Assembly (NCBI RefSeq): GCF_964028195.1
Contig: NZ_OZ034750.1
Coordinates: 682,001-746,000, forward strand
Reading direction: 5' to 3'
Source: Wolbachia endosymbiont (group A) of Pogonocherus hispidulus
GTDB taxonomy: Bacteria > Pseudomonadota > Alphaproteobacteria > Rickettsiales > Anaplasmataceae
DNA: 64,000 nucleotides
Shown: positions 19,453-28,441 of the stretch, one piece after another
Layout: every line of letters begins with the position of its first letter
How positions within the stretch are numbered: the stretch's first letter is position 1
Position numbers and translations under genes: made by a program
The notes under the pieces: generated by a model
Told to the model about the DNA's origin: nothing
The model's input: only the letters and a program-made list of their open reading frames with translations
The model's database searches: none

Positions 19453-19908
19453 AAAACTCCAAATTTAATATTTTATGAGATAACTTTACTGTACAAAAGA
19501 TCAATAATAGAAAAGGTTTCTTCTATCTACTGTTTAACCATATTCATAAATATTTAGTAGAAATAATTTGAGAAGTGTTATATAAAATGCAGCTTTATTG
19601 CATAATTTTAATAAACAGAAATGCTAACTGATTTTTTTGTAATATATGATAATACTTGCGAATACTATCACATTATCAGGAAAAGTAATCGGGAGTACTG
19701 ACGGCTGTGGCGATTTTACCAACTAGCTCCTCTGCTAGCATTAGCAATATGTGTTTTCAGCATCAATTTTAAAAGCATTAAATTTGAAGTTTATCAAACA
19801 ACACGAATTAGCAGCAAAACTTTATGAAAATGCTTCAGTTGAGTTAGCTAAACAAGGATTTAGAATGGTTAATATATTGACTATTTTTACTTGTATCTTA
19901 AACACAAT
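19453..19908. other. intergenic region with a short coding-like fragment
   Basis: Around 19751-19880 on the plus strand a short frame reads LNLKFIKQHELAAKLYENAS and then VELAKQGFRMVN, which looks like a piece of real protein. It runs out in the antisense of the XRE gene. I do not recognise the parent gene. The rest is AT-rich and empty. Confidence 0.35.
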
Positions 19909-20811
19909 TCAATTTTCACACTCATCGGCAGTTAGGCCACTTGCTCGCACGATAATATCAATAGCAATACCTGCCTTAACTAGATCTTTTGCAACCTTGA
20001 TTTTCTCTGCTTTTTTAACTTTTTCCTTGCCATTTTTCATACTTTCAGATAGAGATTTGACTAGTGATTCTTGTTCTCTGTACTCATCCATTAAACTCAA
20101 TAGCTTTTTGCTTTCTCTTGTTTTAGGTAGCAGAACTTTAATATTCACTGATAATTCTCCTGCTATTTCATATAATTTATCTAATGATATGGCAGTATAC
20201 CCTTTTTCATATTCGTGTATTTCCTTGAGCGTTAAATCAACTTTATCCGCCAAATCTTTTTGAGTGTATCTCCTTATCAATCTCCATTCTCTTATTCTTT
20301 GTCCTATTCTGTAATATATAGAATCAGTGCAGATTTCTCTCTCTGTACTATCATACTCGTAAATAGATAAACCCGTTGCCTGGGAAATAACATCAATAGA
20401 AACTCCTTCTTTCACTAGATTTTTTGCTATTTCCAACCTTGCCTCTTCTTGATTAATTTTTTCGCTAATATGAACAAACCTGACTAATGAAGGTACTATT
20501 TTGTCTAACTTTTGATTCTCGTATATTTTTGTTAGATAGAGTATTTCCTCGTCTTCATCTTTATACTCTCTTACTACTACTGATTCAGGTAGCAGATCTG
20601 TAACAGTAGCTGATAATGCTTTTGCTATTATATATAATACTTCAACAGGAATAGCGCTATAGCCACTTTCGTAGCTGTTCACCTCTTGATATGTTAAACC
20701 TATTTTACTTGCTAATTCTATTTGAGTATGCCCTCGCATTAACCTACAATTTTCTATTTTTTGCCCTATTTTGTAGCTTATAGGACTAACATCACTTACA
20801 GAAACAAACAT
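19909..20811 (-). CDS. double-HTH XRE-family transcriptional regulator
   Basis: The 300-residue protein is an internal duplication. Each half has an XRE/HTH_3 domain (first: GQKIENCRLMRGHTQIELA..., second: GQRIREWRLIRRYTQKDLA...) followed by an acidic helical linker and a short motif of the form A-K-x-L-V-K-x-G-x-x-x-D-x-I-x-x-x-x-G-L-S/T. The HTH cores keep the T-Q-x-x-L-A and the Y-E-x-G-Y signatures expected for DNA binding. Double-HTH regulators of this type are recurrent in WO accessory regions; their targets are unknown. It starts seven bases after the end of the next XRE gene, so the two are probably co-transcribed. Confidence 0.85.
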   Translation of the reverse strand: MFVSVSDVSPISYKIGQKIENCRLMRGHTQIELASKIGLTYQEVNSYESGYSAIPVEVLYIIAKALSATVTDLLPESVVVREYKDEDEEILYLTKIYENQKLDKIVPSLVRFVHISEKINQEEARLEIAKNLVKEGVSIDVISQATGLSIYEYDSTEREICTDSIYYRIGQRIREWRLIRRYTQKDLADKVDLTLKEIHEYEKGYTAISLDKLYEIAGELSVNIKVLLPKTRESKKLLSLMDEYREQESLVKSLSESMKNGKEKVKKAEKIKVAKDLVKAGIAIDIIVRASGLTADECEN

Positions 20812-20818
20812 GTATACC

Positions 20819-21724
20819 TCAATTTAAAAAACAATCTTTTTGATCAGCAGATAAACCAACTATTTGCAAAATAATATCAATAGAAATTCCCCCTTTTACT
20901 AGATCCTTTACAACTTCGATTCTTTCCGCTTTTCTCACTTTTTCTTCACAAATACGTATCTCTTCAAACAAAGATTTTATTAGTGCATTACGTAGTTCTT
21001 GGCTCTCAATTTCTTTGTATTCTTTAATCAAATCAGGTAGCTCATTTTCTATCTCATCTCCTGTTAGTTCAAGTAGGTCCATGATGTTAATTGATAACAC
21101 CTTTGCTATTCCGTATAATTTATCAAGTGGAACAGCAGTCCTTCCTTGTTCATAGTTGCTTATTTCGTGACGGGTTGTATTCATTTTCTCTCCTAAATCT
21201 TTTTGAGTATACTCTCTCACTAGCCTCCATTCTTTTATCTTCTTTCCTATTTTGTAGTATATAGAACCAACTTTTTCTTCAACACATTCATCAGCAGACA
21301 GACCGATTGTTTTTGCAACAACATCAACAGAAATTCCTGCTTTAACCAGACCCTTTGCAATTTTTATTTTTTCCGATTTTCTACTACTTTTCTCACTAAC
21401 TTGGACAAATTTGGTTAGCAAACAAAACATCTTACGTAACTCCTGATCGTTAATCTTTTTATATTCTCTTACTAGATTTAATATTTCTTCTTCATCTTCA
21501 AGACAGCTTTTTGATACAGGAATAAGATCCGTAATACTGATTGATAGTGCCTCAGTTATAGCATACAACCTTTCAATTGGAACTCTACGATTCCCTTTCT
21601 CATATTGCAATATCACCCAGTATTTTACACCAATTTTCTCTGCTAAATCTTTCTGAGTGTACCCTCGCTCTAACCTCCAGCTTTTTAATTTTTCTCCCAC
21701 TTTATAATCTAGACTTTTTTCCAC
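20819..21724 (-). CDS. double-HTH XRE-family transcriptional regulator
   Basis: This 301-residue paralogue of the downstream XRE protein has the same architecture: HTH (GEKLKSWRLERGYTQKDLAE), linker, AKGLVKAGISVDVVAKTIGL, then a second HTH (GKKIKEWRLVREYTQKDLGE), linker and a closing copy of the same motif. The two halves are more alike in their HTHs than in their linkers. It is complete and begins 79 bases after the 407-residue gene upstream, giving a likely three-gene transcription unit (23027 to 19909). Function beyond DNA binding is inference. Confidence 0.85.
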   Translation of the reverse strand: MEKSLDYKVGEKLKSWRLERGYTQKDLAEKIGVKYWVILQYEKGNRRVPIERLYAITEALSISITDLIPVSKSCLEDEEEILNLVREYKKINDQELRKMFCLLTKFVQVSEKSSRKSEKIKIAKGLVKAGISVDVVAKTIGLSADECVEEKVGSIYYKIGKKIKEWRLVREYTQKDLGEKMNTTRHEISNYEQGRTAVPLDKLYGIAKVLSINIMDLLELTGDEIENELPDLIKEYKEIESQELRNALIKSLFEEIRICEEKVRKAERIEVVKDLVKGGISIDIILQIVGLSADQKDCFLN

Positions 21725-21803
21725 AAAAAGAACCTTGCATATAATATTTTCTATTATAGCTCAAAGGCTCCAGATATAATAGCCAGACTCTGGAACCTTT
21801 AAA

Positions 21804-23027
21804 TTAAAGTGCCCTACAAGTTTCTTTACTATTTTCACGTACTTTGTCTGCCCATGAAAACAATTTTTCACTTGGGCTATCAACCTCCTTCATAAGCTGC
21901 TTGCTATTCCATATGCCACACCTCATAAAACTTCCCTTTTCTACTGCTTCTTTAAGTTTTACTCCAGCAAAAAGACAATTTTTTCCTATTTCTTCTCCTC
22001 TTTGTTGTAGTTCAGCCCACATTTCCTTGTTTTCTACTCTGACTTGTACTTGATCATATTTTTTTACATCGTGGTACAATATAATATTTAGCTTACCAAT
22101 GCTTGTAGGAAATTCTAACATGATAGAGCTGCCATCTGAAATATCGGTATAGTTTCTTATACCTCCCTTCTCACTTTTAACTTCAACTGCATCATTACCA
22201 ATTTTTAAAATATTACTTCCTAACTCTCTTTTTACTTCCAGTATTTTGGCTACTTCTATCTTACTATCCTCGGAAAATTCTATATACGATGTTGTATTGT
22301 CTATCTCGACATCTATTAATGCTCCTTCTTGAATAGCACTTTCACCAATTTTTCTCAAATTCTCAAGCTTCTTGTCTATATGAAGCTGAACTTCTCGTTG
22401 TAGCTCATTATAGATTTCACCTATCAGTTTATTCTGCAGTAGAGTATCATGAAACTCTGCGCCGCTTAGCATTAATTTACGTATTAGCTTTTTTCGATCA
22501 GCCTTATCAAATTTATGAAAATGTGTACCCAATACTACATACTCTGCAATGCTCCATTCCCCATCGTTATATGCATTTATTCTTGCTCCAGAGGCTAGTA
22601 CTTGGTCTATAGTTTTGTGCAATTCATTTACGTTTTTTGCCTCTACCACAGCACTCTTAAACCAGCTCAACTTTTCGCTTTCGCTTATACTTGGCTTTAT
22701 TTTTTGCAAAGCTGAAGCAAATGGATTTAGCCCTTCTGGATAATCTGCTTGATTACTCAAAGGTTTTGTGCCATAAATATAGTCAAATCCTTTCCTATAG
22801 TTGATTTGGTTTTCGCGAACTTCTCTACTAGGGAAAGGTACTACTTCTTTATCTCCAAGCTTTTTAGCATTATTAATTTTGCTTACAAAGGTAGGCTGCT
22901 GGCTAGTACGACCAATTCCTACAATAGCATTTAACATCTCACCTTTTGATAATCTATCAAGATCAACGTTTAACTCGTAAACACCCCCCTCTTTATCACT
23001 AAAAGGTACAATTATTTTATTATTCAT
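21804..23027 (-). CDS. hypothetical protein with a C-terminal domain shared with a window ankyrin protein
   Basis: The 407-residue product has no family that I recognise. Residues ~130-200 contain two weak ankyrin-like helices (VLASGARINAYNDGEWS, KLMLSGAEFHD). Residues ~248-370 are clearly related to residues ~763-892 of the ankyrin protein at 57663-60515: shared landmarks are YIEFSEDSKIEVAKI / YLEYSEDSKIDIAKI, IRNYTDISDGSS / IRHYTDLADNSN, LEFPTSIGKLNIILY / LTFYTSLGELEVNLY and EIGKNCLFAG / ELGENCSLGG. The start ATG at 23027 follows a GGAGG ribosome binding site. It is the first gene of a probable operon with two XRE regulators. No signal peptide or membrane segment is seen. Confidence 0.75.
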   Translation of the reverse strand: MNNKIIVPFSDKEGGVYELNVDLDRLSKGEMLNAIVGIGRTSQQPTFVSKINNAKKLGDKEVVPFPSREVRENQINYRKGFDYIYGTKPLSNQADYPEGLNPFASALQKIKPSISESEKLSWFKSAVVEAKNVNELHKTIDQVLASGARINAYNDGEWSIAEYVVLGTHFHKFDKADRKKLIRKLMLSGAEFHDTLLQNKLIGEIYNELQREVQLHIDKKLENLRKIGESAIQEGALIDVEIDNTTSYIEFSEDSKIEVAKILEVKRELGSNILKIGNDAVEVKSEKGGIRNYTDISDGSSIMLEFPTSIGKLNIILYHDVKKYDQVQVRVENKEMWAELQQRGEEIGKNCLFAGVKLKEAVEKGSFMRCGIWNSKQLMKEVDSPSEKLFSWADKVRENSKETCRAL

Positions 23028-23306
23028 ATTAGCCTCCGCTATTAAATATACTTTCTAAGTGTATAGTTATTATACACTGTATTACTTATTATAAATTATA
23101 GTGAGTAGATTTGCAAATACTTTCTGCTATAACAATCCGTTTTCTCTAAAACTAAAATAGCCACTACTTGTGATGATAATATGATCAAATAATCTAACGC
23201 TTACAGTACTACATGCTGCTGCTAAGCTCTTCGTTACTGCTTGATCTTCTTCTGATGGTTCTAAACTTCCTCCAGGATGGTTATGCGATTATACATATTG
23301 ATACTC

Positions 23307-25367
23307 CTATAAAAAATTTGGGTTGTTGAGTTTACCATTTTTAAAATCCATAAGGGTTCTAACAGTTTCTGGTCTATCTTCAAATAAATACTTGCCTCTG
23401 GTTTTGCTATAGTCTTTTTGTATTTTTATTTTATCTCTCCTTATTCTATCGTAAAGCCACTGCCTGGAAACTTCAAGGATTTTTGCAACTTGTGAAATAG
23501 TAAGGTAGCCAGGCACTTTAATGGGGTGTGATTGCTCCTTTTTTCGCATAATATTATTTTTTAACCGAATATTTTTTACTGTATTTTCTAAAACAATATT
23601 CTTTGATTGTGAGGGAGAACGATACCCTTGTGTTTCTAAGTACTTGGCAATTTCTATATCCGTTTTACCCTCTTTACTTGACTTTATTATCGATTGCTCC
23701 ATTTCTGTTGCAGTAGTCAATGCACGAAAGGAGCTTACTGGAATAGGAGCATGGAAAGTGGTAGTTTCTCTACCATGCCATACAATACGTATCTGCAAGC
23801 AATCACGCATGATTCGGTGTGCTACTACCTTATCAATCAGACAACGAACAAAAGATTTTCTTTGCTGACGTGACAGAACTGACTTATGCCAAATTTCTGG
23901 TAGTTTCTTACCTACATCTAAAAATATTGTTTTCAGTTCCTCGGATAATTGAGGAGTAGGTTTACTTGGATACTGACGTTCAAATGTAATTTCCGCTTGC
24001 TTGAGTTCATTCAATGCCTGTTCCCAACGTCTTTCAAGTTCTGCAGCTACAAGACGATTGTCAGGATCAACTTGATTAAATTGTCGTTCTGCCAATCTTA
24101 CTTGGTATCTTAAGCGTTCTAATTGTTGTAAATGAGCTTTATTAATTTCTTGTTCAGATTGTAGCTGCGAGTTAATAGCCTTAGTATAAGCATCTAGCTC
24201 AATTTGACTAAGTGCTGCAAAAAATTTAGGAATTACTTCATTATCAATAATATCAGCAGGTAAAAACTGACATGAAGGGGAAAGATCACGTTGATGTTGG
24301 TAACTGCATTTATAATGATTTCCTCCTTTATACTGTACTATCATTTTGTGTCCACATTCTCCACAATAGATTATTCCATGTAATAATGCTGCACCTGGTC
24401 TAGCTATTCCACGTGTTCTACAGCGACGGTAATCCGCATGATTATCTTTAAGTATGATCTGAATCTTTGTAAAGGTTTCCCAATCTATGTAAGCTGGGTA
24501 TTTATCTTTAATTAGAACTTTCCATTCTTCCATTGGTAGTCTTTTTGTTGTTTTATTAGCAGAAGATAGTTTGTGACGCGTAGTACAAGAACGACCATAA
24601 GCAAATGCTCCAGCATAAGCAGGGTTTTTGAGCATTGAGATAATTGCGTCAAAAGTTGGTTTTTTCCAATGCACTTCTTTAAAATTGTCATACCTAGGAA
24701 TGGTAAGTTGGTTATTGTTAAAATACCTTACAACTTGTGCTGCTGTTCGTTTTTCTAGAAAAGTGTCAAAAACAAGCTTAATATGCTGCTGAACTTCAAG
24801 GTTAGGATCCTTACTCACGGAATCATCAATGTTACGAACGAAACCCACTGGAAGAGATAAGGCTAAATCTCCTCTGGTTGCCTTATTTACTAGTCCAGCA
24901 TTTAGTCTGGCTCTTATAGTAGATAACTCCATTTCAGCAAGCTGTCCTTTCAGACCAAGTAACAACCGACCATTAATAGTACCAGGGTCATACACACCAT
25001 CCCGATCAGCTATCAAACACTGTTTATAGCCACATATATCCAATAACGGATACCAATCAGAACAATTACGTGACAAACGAGTCACATCGTAGGATAGGAT
25101 AATCCCTACCTTTGATAAAGTGACTTTAGCGAGAATCTCTTTATACCCTTCACGCTTTTCAGCACTAGCACCTGTTAAGCCGAGATCATTATCAATAACA
25201 ACAATATTATCAGCTTTCCACCCAAGATCAATAGCTCTTTGTTTCAGCGCATACTGTAACTCCAAACTTTCTTGATTGCTCAGTGCTTGATGAGGTGTTG
25301 ATTGTCTTATGTAAATTATCGCTTCGCGTGTTAAATGTTGTGCTGTAATTAGCTCTGATGTATTCAT
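23307..25367 (-). CDS. large serine recombinase
   Basis: The 686-residue protein has an N-terminal resolvase/invertase catalytic domain: AIIYIRQSTPHQ holds the nucleophile Ser at about residue 23, and ILSYDVTRLSRNCSDWY and LKGQLAEMELSTIRARLNAG hold the conserved Arg residues. A recombinase domain follows (GFVRNID... VRYFNNNQLTIPRYD), then a zinc-ribbon (LLHGIIYCGECGHKMIV, with later Cys) and a coiled-coil. Unusually the C-terminus (residues ~620-670) adds a MerR/excisionase-like HTH (LTISQVAKILEVSRQWLYDR). It should catalyse integration and excision at the short core flanking the element. It is intact and starts at an ATG after GAGGTC. Confidence 0.9.
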   Translation of the reverse strand: MNTSELITAQHLTREAIIYIRQSTPHQALSNQESLELQYALKQRAIDLGWKADNIVVIDNDLGLTGASAEKREGYKEILAKVTLSKVGIILSYDVTRLSRNCSDWYPLLDICGYKQCLIADRDGVYDPGTINGRLLLGLKGQLAEMELSTIRARLNAGLVNKATRGDLALSLPVGFVRNIDDSVSKDPNLEVQQHIKLVFDTFLEKRTAAQVVRYFNNNQLTIPRYDNFKEVHWKKPTFDAIISMLKNPAYAGAFAYGRSCTTRHKLSSANKTTKRLPMEEWKVLIKDKYPAYIDWETFTKIQIILKDNHADYRRCRTRGIARPGAALLHGIIYCGECGHKMIVQYKGGNHYKCSYQHQRDLSPSCQFLPADIIDNEVIPKFFAALSQIELDAYTKAINSQLQSEQEINKAHLQQLERLRYQVRLAERQFNQVDPDNRLVAAELERRWEQALNELKQAEITFERQYPSKPTPQLSEELKTIFLDVGKKLPEIWHKSVLSRQQRKSFVRCLIDKVVAHRIMRDCLQIRIVWHGRETTTFHAPIPVSSFRALTTATEMEQSIIKSSKEGKTDIEIAKYLETQGYRSPSQSKNIVLENTVKNIRLKNNIMRKKEQSHPIKVPGYLTISQVAKILEVSRQWLYDRIRRDKIKIQKDYSKTRGKYLFEDRPETVRTLMDFKNGKLNNPNFL

Positions 25368-25400
25368 GGATGACCTCTTTGGACACTAATAATATGTTTT

Positions 25401-25733
25401 CTAAAATTTCTGATTTGAGACATTGCGGCATTTTTTTCCACACTCTATTTGGTTTACATGGCATAATTTATACTCCTTTGCTAAAGAAACAAATTCGTAT
25501 AATGAATCCCATGTTAATTTACTTGTGAGAAAATCTTGCTTACTGGCTAAGTTGGTAGCAAGAAACGGGATACGCAGAATTATGTTATTACGATGAATAA
25601 CAAATACATTACTACTACAATGGGCTCTTGAACTGATAAAGGATATAGGAAAAGTTCTGCCAAATAGCGGATGAGTTGGATCTGTAACTGTAATCTCTTT
25701 TTGGTTGTTGAATGGGGTATTAAGGTGGTTGAT
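25401..25733 (-). CDS. DUF5372-family accessory protein of the recombinase element, start uncertain
   Basis: The frame reads NNQKEITVTDPTHPLFGRTF, then SRAHCSSNVFVIHRNNI and LRIPFLATNLA, and stops at 25401. This matches the small DUF5372 proteins that accompany related serine recombinases. There is no ATG in the frame: the first codon inside the element is at 25733, and the frame stays open only three codons further into radC before a stop. Translation would therefore need a non-ATG start (for example ATT in the KEITV region), or the gene is truncated at the element edge. Its end overlaps the region just before the recombinase start, so the two are probably translated together. Confidence 0.55.
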   Translation of the reverse strand: MNHLNTPFNNQKEITVTDPTHPLFGRTFPISFISSRAHCSSNVFVIHRNNIILRIPFLATNLASKQDFLTSKLTWDSLYEFVSLAKEYKLCHVNQIECGKKCRNVSNQKF

Positions 25734-26423
25734 CGTGCGATATTATTATTGACGTCGCTTTTCTTATTAATGCCTTTCTTGTTACTTCTCTTATGTAAAA
25801 GGGTACCTTATCCACTGTACCAGTGAACACTTCTTCCCCCTTTAAACGGCACTTTTGATCAAAATATATTATTTTCATCTTTTCCTCCTCTGAATAACCA
25901 ATACTCACCCTTAAATATTTTACGATGATTTCCAAGTTATCCATTACAGGTCCTTTCTTTAACTCTTCTCTTGGTACCCTCTTTGAAGCTTCCTTTAGGC
26001 ATAAAATTACTGCTACTGTAGAGTCAGTTATCCCTTCTATAGTTTTCAAATCATCTATTTCCTGGCCTAAAACTCCTCCTATTCCAAAACTATCTATTAG
26101 CTTTCTAGCAATAATGCGAGCTTCTTCCCTATCATGTACTGCACTTAGAAACGTTTCTATTACTTCACGATCAAGTAGAGCTTTACCGTTGCTTTCTAAT
26201 GCTCTGAACTCTATTTCTTCTCTACGATCTCTACTACTTTTCTTATTATTCATAAAAATTACCCTTCACTAATAACAAAATGTTTTTATATATTTACTGC
26301 TGTTTTTTGTCAGCATTGGCATAAGGCCATAGCTTTTGAGTGAAGTCAAATCAATTTTTCAATCTTTTTTACTTATTTTTTTATCAAAAAGTAAAGATAT
26401 TAATATATGCTGATTTTTTTTAT

Positions 26424-27344
26424 TTAAATTTGTTGAATTTCGTCTAAAGAGATGCCTACTGTTTTTAAAATAATATTGATAGAAATTCCTTCCTTAACTA
26501 AATTCTTTGCAATTCTCATCTTTTCTACTTTCTTCACTTTCTCTTTGTAAACTTGTATGCTTTCAAACAGAGATTTTATTAATACATGACGTAGTTCTTG
26601 GCTTTTAATCTTTTTATATTCTTCTATTAACCTTGATAGCTCTGCTTCACTATTCTCATTTTCTCTTGTTTCTGGAAGCAGATCTGTAATATTAATTAAT
26701 AGTACCTTTGCTATTTCATCTAACATTTCAAGTGAAACAGCAGCTCTCCCTTGTTCATACTCATATATTCCTTGATTTGTTATGCCAACTTTATTCGCTA
26801 AATCTTTTTGTGTATATCCTCGTATCAATCTCCACTCTTTTATCCTTTGCCCTACTTTGTATGGAATAGAAATTTTTTTCTCATCATTATCATATTCATC
26901 AATAGATAAACCGGTCGTTTGAGAGATAACATGAGCAGAAACTCCTTCCTTAACTAAACCCTTTGCCACCTCTACTTTTACTGCCTTTCCACTTTCTTCC
27001 TCACTAATACGGATGAATTTAGTTAATAAATAAAACGTTTCACGTAATTCTTGATCCTTAATCTCTTTATGTCTTCTTACTAGATTTAGTACCTCCTCTC
27101 CCTCATACCCTTTCTCATTTGATACTTCTTGTCCGCAAGCTAGATCTCTAGCAGTTGTTGATAATGCTTCTGCTAATTCATATAACTTCTTAATTGAAAT
27201 TCTGCGTGTTCCTTTTTCATATTGCAGTATTACCTGATATGTTGTTCCGATTTTTTTTGCTAATTCTTTTTGAGTATATTTTCTTTTTAACCTCCAGCTT
27301 TTCACTTTTTCTGCTATCTGATACCTTATAGAGATATTTGCCAT
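26424..27344 (-). CDS. double-HTH XRE-family transcriptional regulator
   Basis: This third member of the double-HTH family in the window is 306 residues from the preferred ATG at 27344 (MANISIRYQ, aligned with its paralogues). An ATG nine codons upstream at 27371 is possible but adds a hydrophobic stretch absent from the others. It has HTH 1 (AEKVKSWRLKRKYTQKELAK), linker, AKGLVKEGVSAHVISQTTGL, HTH 2 (GQRIKEWRLIRGYTQKDLAN), linker and AKNLVKEGISINIILKTVGI. All HTH signatures are kept. It lies upstream of the broken radC in the same orientation. Confidence 0.85.
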   Translation of the reverse strand: MANISIRYQIAEKVKSWRLKRKYTQKELAKKIGTTYQVILQYEKGTRRISIKKLYELAEALSTTARDLACGQEVSNEKGYEGEEVLNLVRRHKEIKDQELRETFYLLTKFIRISEEESGKAVKVEVAKGLVKEGVSAHVISQTTGLSIDEYDNDEKKISIPYKVGQRIKEWRLIRGYTQKDLANKVGITNQGIYEYEQGRAAVSLEMLDEIAKVLLINITDLLPETRENENSEAELSRLIEEYKKIKSQELRHVLIKSLFESIQVYKEKVKKVEKMRIAKNLVKEGISINIILKTVGISLDEIQQI

Positions 27345-27417
27345 AAATATTATACAGGTTAATACTACCAAATAAAGATATACAAAAGGGATGCTTCTTT
27401 CTATGTTTGAATTTTAG

Positions 27418-27446
27418 TTGAATATTTCTTCACAATTGTGTATAAT
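27418..27446 (+). promoter_or_regulatory. candidate sigma-70 promoter for the PD-(D/E)XK gene
   Basis: TTGAAT at 27418-27423 and a perfect TATAAT at 27441-27446 are spaced by 17 bases, 27 bases upstream of the ATG at 27474. Confidence 0.6.
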
Positions 27447-27473
27447 TATTAGTGCTTTCTAGGTTAATTCGTC

Positions 27474-28023
27474 ATGGCTTTTTCTAAATTTCTTGATCCA
27501 AAAAACGACCTTAGTTTTAAAAAAATATTTGGCTCTGAAAAGAATAAAAATATCTTAATTCACTTCCTCAACGATATCTTAGGCTTTTCTACTTCTGATC
27601 AAATAATAGAAATTGAATTCCTTAGTACTATCATGGATCCTGAAATTGCCTCTGACAAACAAAGTATTGTTGATGTTCTTTGCAAAGACTCCATTGGTAA
27701 TAGATTTGTCATCGAAATGCAGCTCGCTCGTGATAAAGGCTTTGAAAAACGTGCTCAACTTTATGCTGCTAAGGCTTACTCAAGACAACTAGATAAATCT
27801 GGTAATTACATTGATCTTCAGAAAGTCTTCTTTATTGCTATTTCCAATTGTAACCTTCTTCCTGAAGAAGTTGACTATATTTCTACTCATAATATACGCG
27901 ATATCAAAACCAATGGGCATTACTTGAAAGATCTACAATTTGTCTTTATTGAGTTGCCTAAATTTACAAAAAATAGAGTAGAGCAGTTAGAGAATACTAC
28001 AGAGAGATGGTGTTTCTTTTTTA
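27474..28023 (+). pseudogene. Rpn/PD-(D/E)XK nuclease family protein, 5' exon only
   Basis: The N-terminal ~183 residues are a good match to the Rpn/PD-(D/E)XK family, often annotated as putative transposases: FLDPKNDLSFKKIFGSEKN, LNDILGF, then the catalytic-type IVDVLCKDSIGNRFVIEMQ (D...E-x-Q), YYAAKAYS-like AAKAYSRQL and HYLKDLQFVFIELPKF. The frame is cut at ...RWCFFF by a group II intron starting GTGCG at 28024. Beyond the outer intron (after 32151) I do not find the expected C-terminal part: the next codons give only a few residues before a stop. The 3' exon therefore seems lost or replaced by the IS4-family insertion downstream. Confidence 0.75.
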
Positions 28024-28441
28024 GTGCGACCCTGAAAGTCGTGGTTTTGTGGTGGTTAAATTCCACTTTCCCTAGACATCGGGGATAATGTATATCTCAC
28101 ATTTTAAAGGGTGGCAACCTTTGGGATGCAAGCATGAGATAAAAGCAGGTAACACTAAACCTCATCCTGCAAACAGAGTTAGATATGATTACGAGAGGAA
28201 CCTATGTTTGAATTGTCGTCAAAGCATAGTATGCGAAAAGAGGTTGAACTACGCATAGACCAAAATGGTACGAAGCAAAAGGGGAACTAAAGATTGAAGA
28301 CTTTAGTTATTGATGTTCCCAGCTTCCGGCAAATAGTAGGAATCTAAGTTTAACGTGAAACGAAGCCATGGAACGGAGTAACCACATAAAAGCTCTTATA
28401 TTCATAAAAATATAAGTAGGTAGCCAACCACAAGCTGCTAT

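Larger units (their letters stand above)
23290..25735 (-). mobile_element. serine-recombinase element inserted in radC
   Basis: A 2446-bp unit is bounded by the direct repeat TGCGAT (23284-23289 and 25736-25741). It carries only a large serine recombinase and a DUF5372-type accessory frame. Excision between the two hexamers precisely regenerates the radC JAMM motif, so the boundaries are well supported by sequence alone. I see no terminal inverted repeats, in keeping with serine-recombinase attachment-site chemistry rather than DDE transposition. Confidence 0.8.
23127..26253 (-). pseudogene. radC: radC (JAMM/MPN-domain protein), interrupted by a serine-recombinase element
   Basis: The N-terminal part (26253 to 25736) has the UPF0758/RadC helix-hairpin-helix (IDDLKTIEGITDSTVA) and the start of the MPN domain (KIIYFDQKCRLKGEEVF, IRKATSIIIS). 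The C-terminal part (23289 to 23127) resumes with the JAMM motif SHNHPGGSLEPSEED and ends SSGYFSFRENGLL. If 23290-25735 and one copy of the 6-bp TGCGAT are removed, the frame is restored as ...IIISHNHPGGS, with the zinc-binding His-x-His-Pro motif intact. As it stands the N-terminal piece ends SHDQPP and then a stop, so the protein is non-functional unless the element excises. RadC-type genes recur in WO accessory regions; the molecular function of RadC is unsettled. Confidence 0.88.

Noticed and set aside
25228..25464. Minus-strand frame of 78 codons (MPCKPNRVWKKMPQ...)
   Set aside because: It overlaps the start of the recombinase in another frame and the end of the DUF5372 frame; only about 30 codons are free and no family is recognisable.
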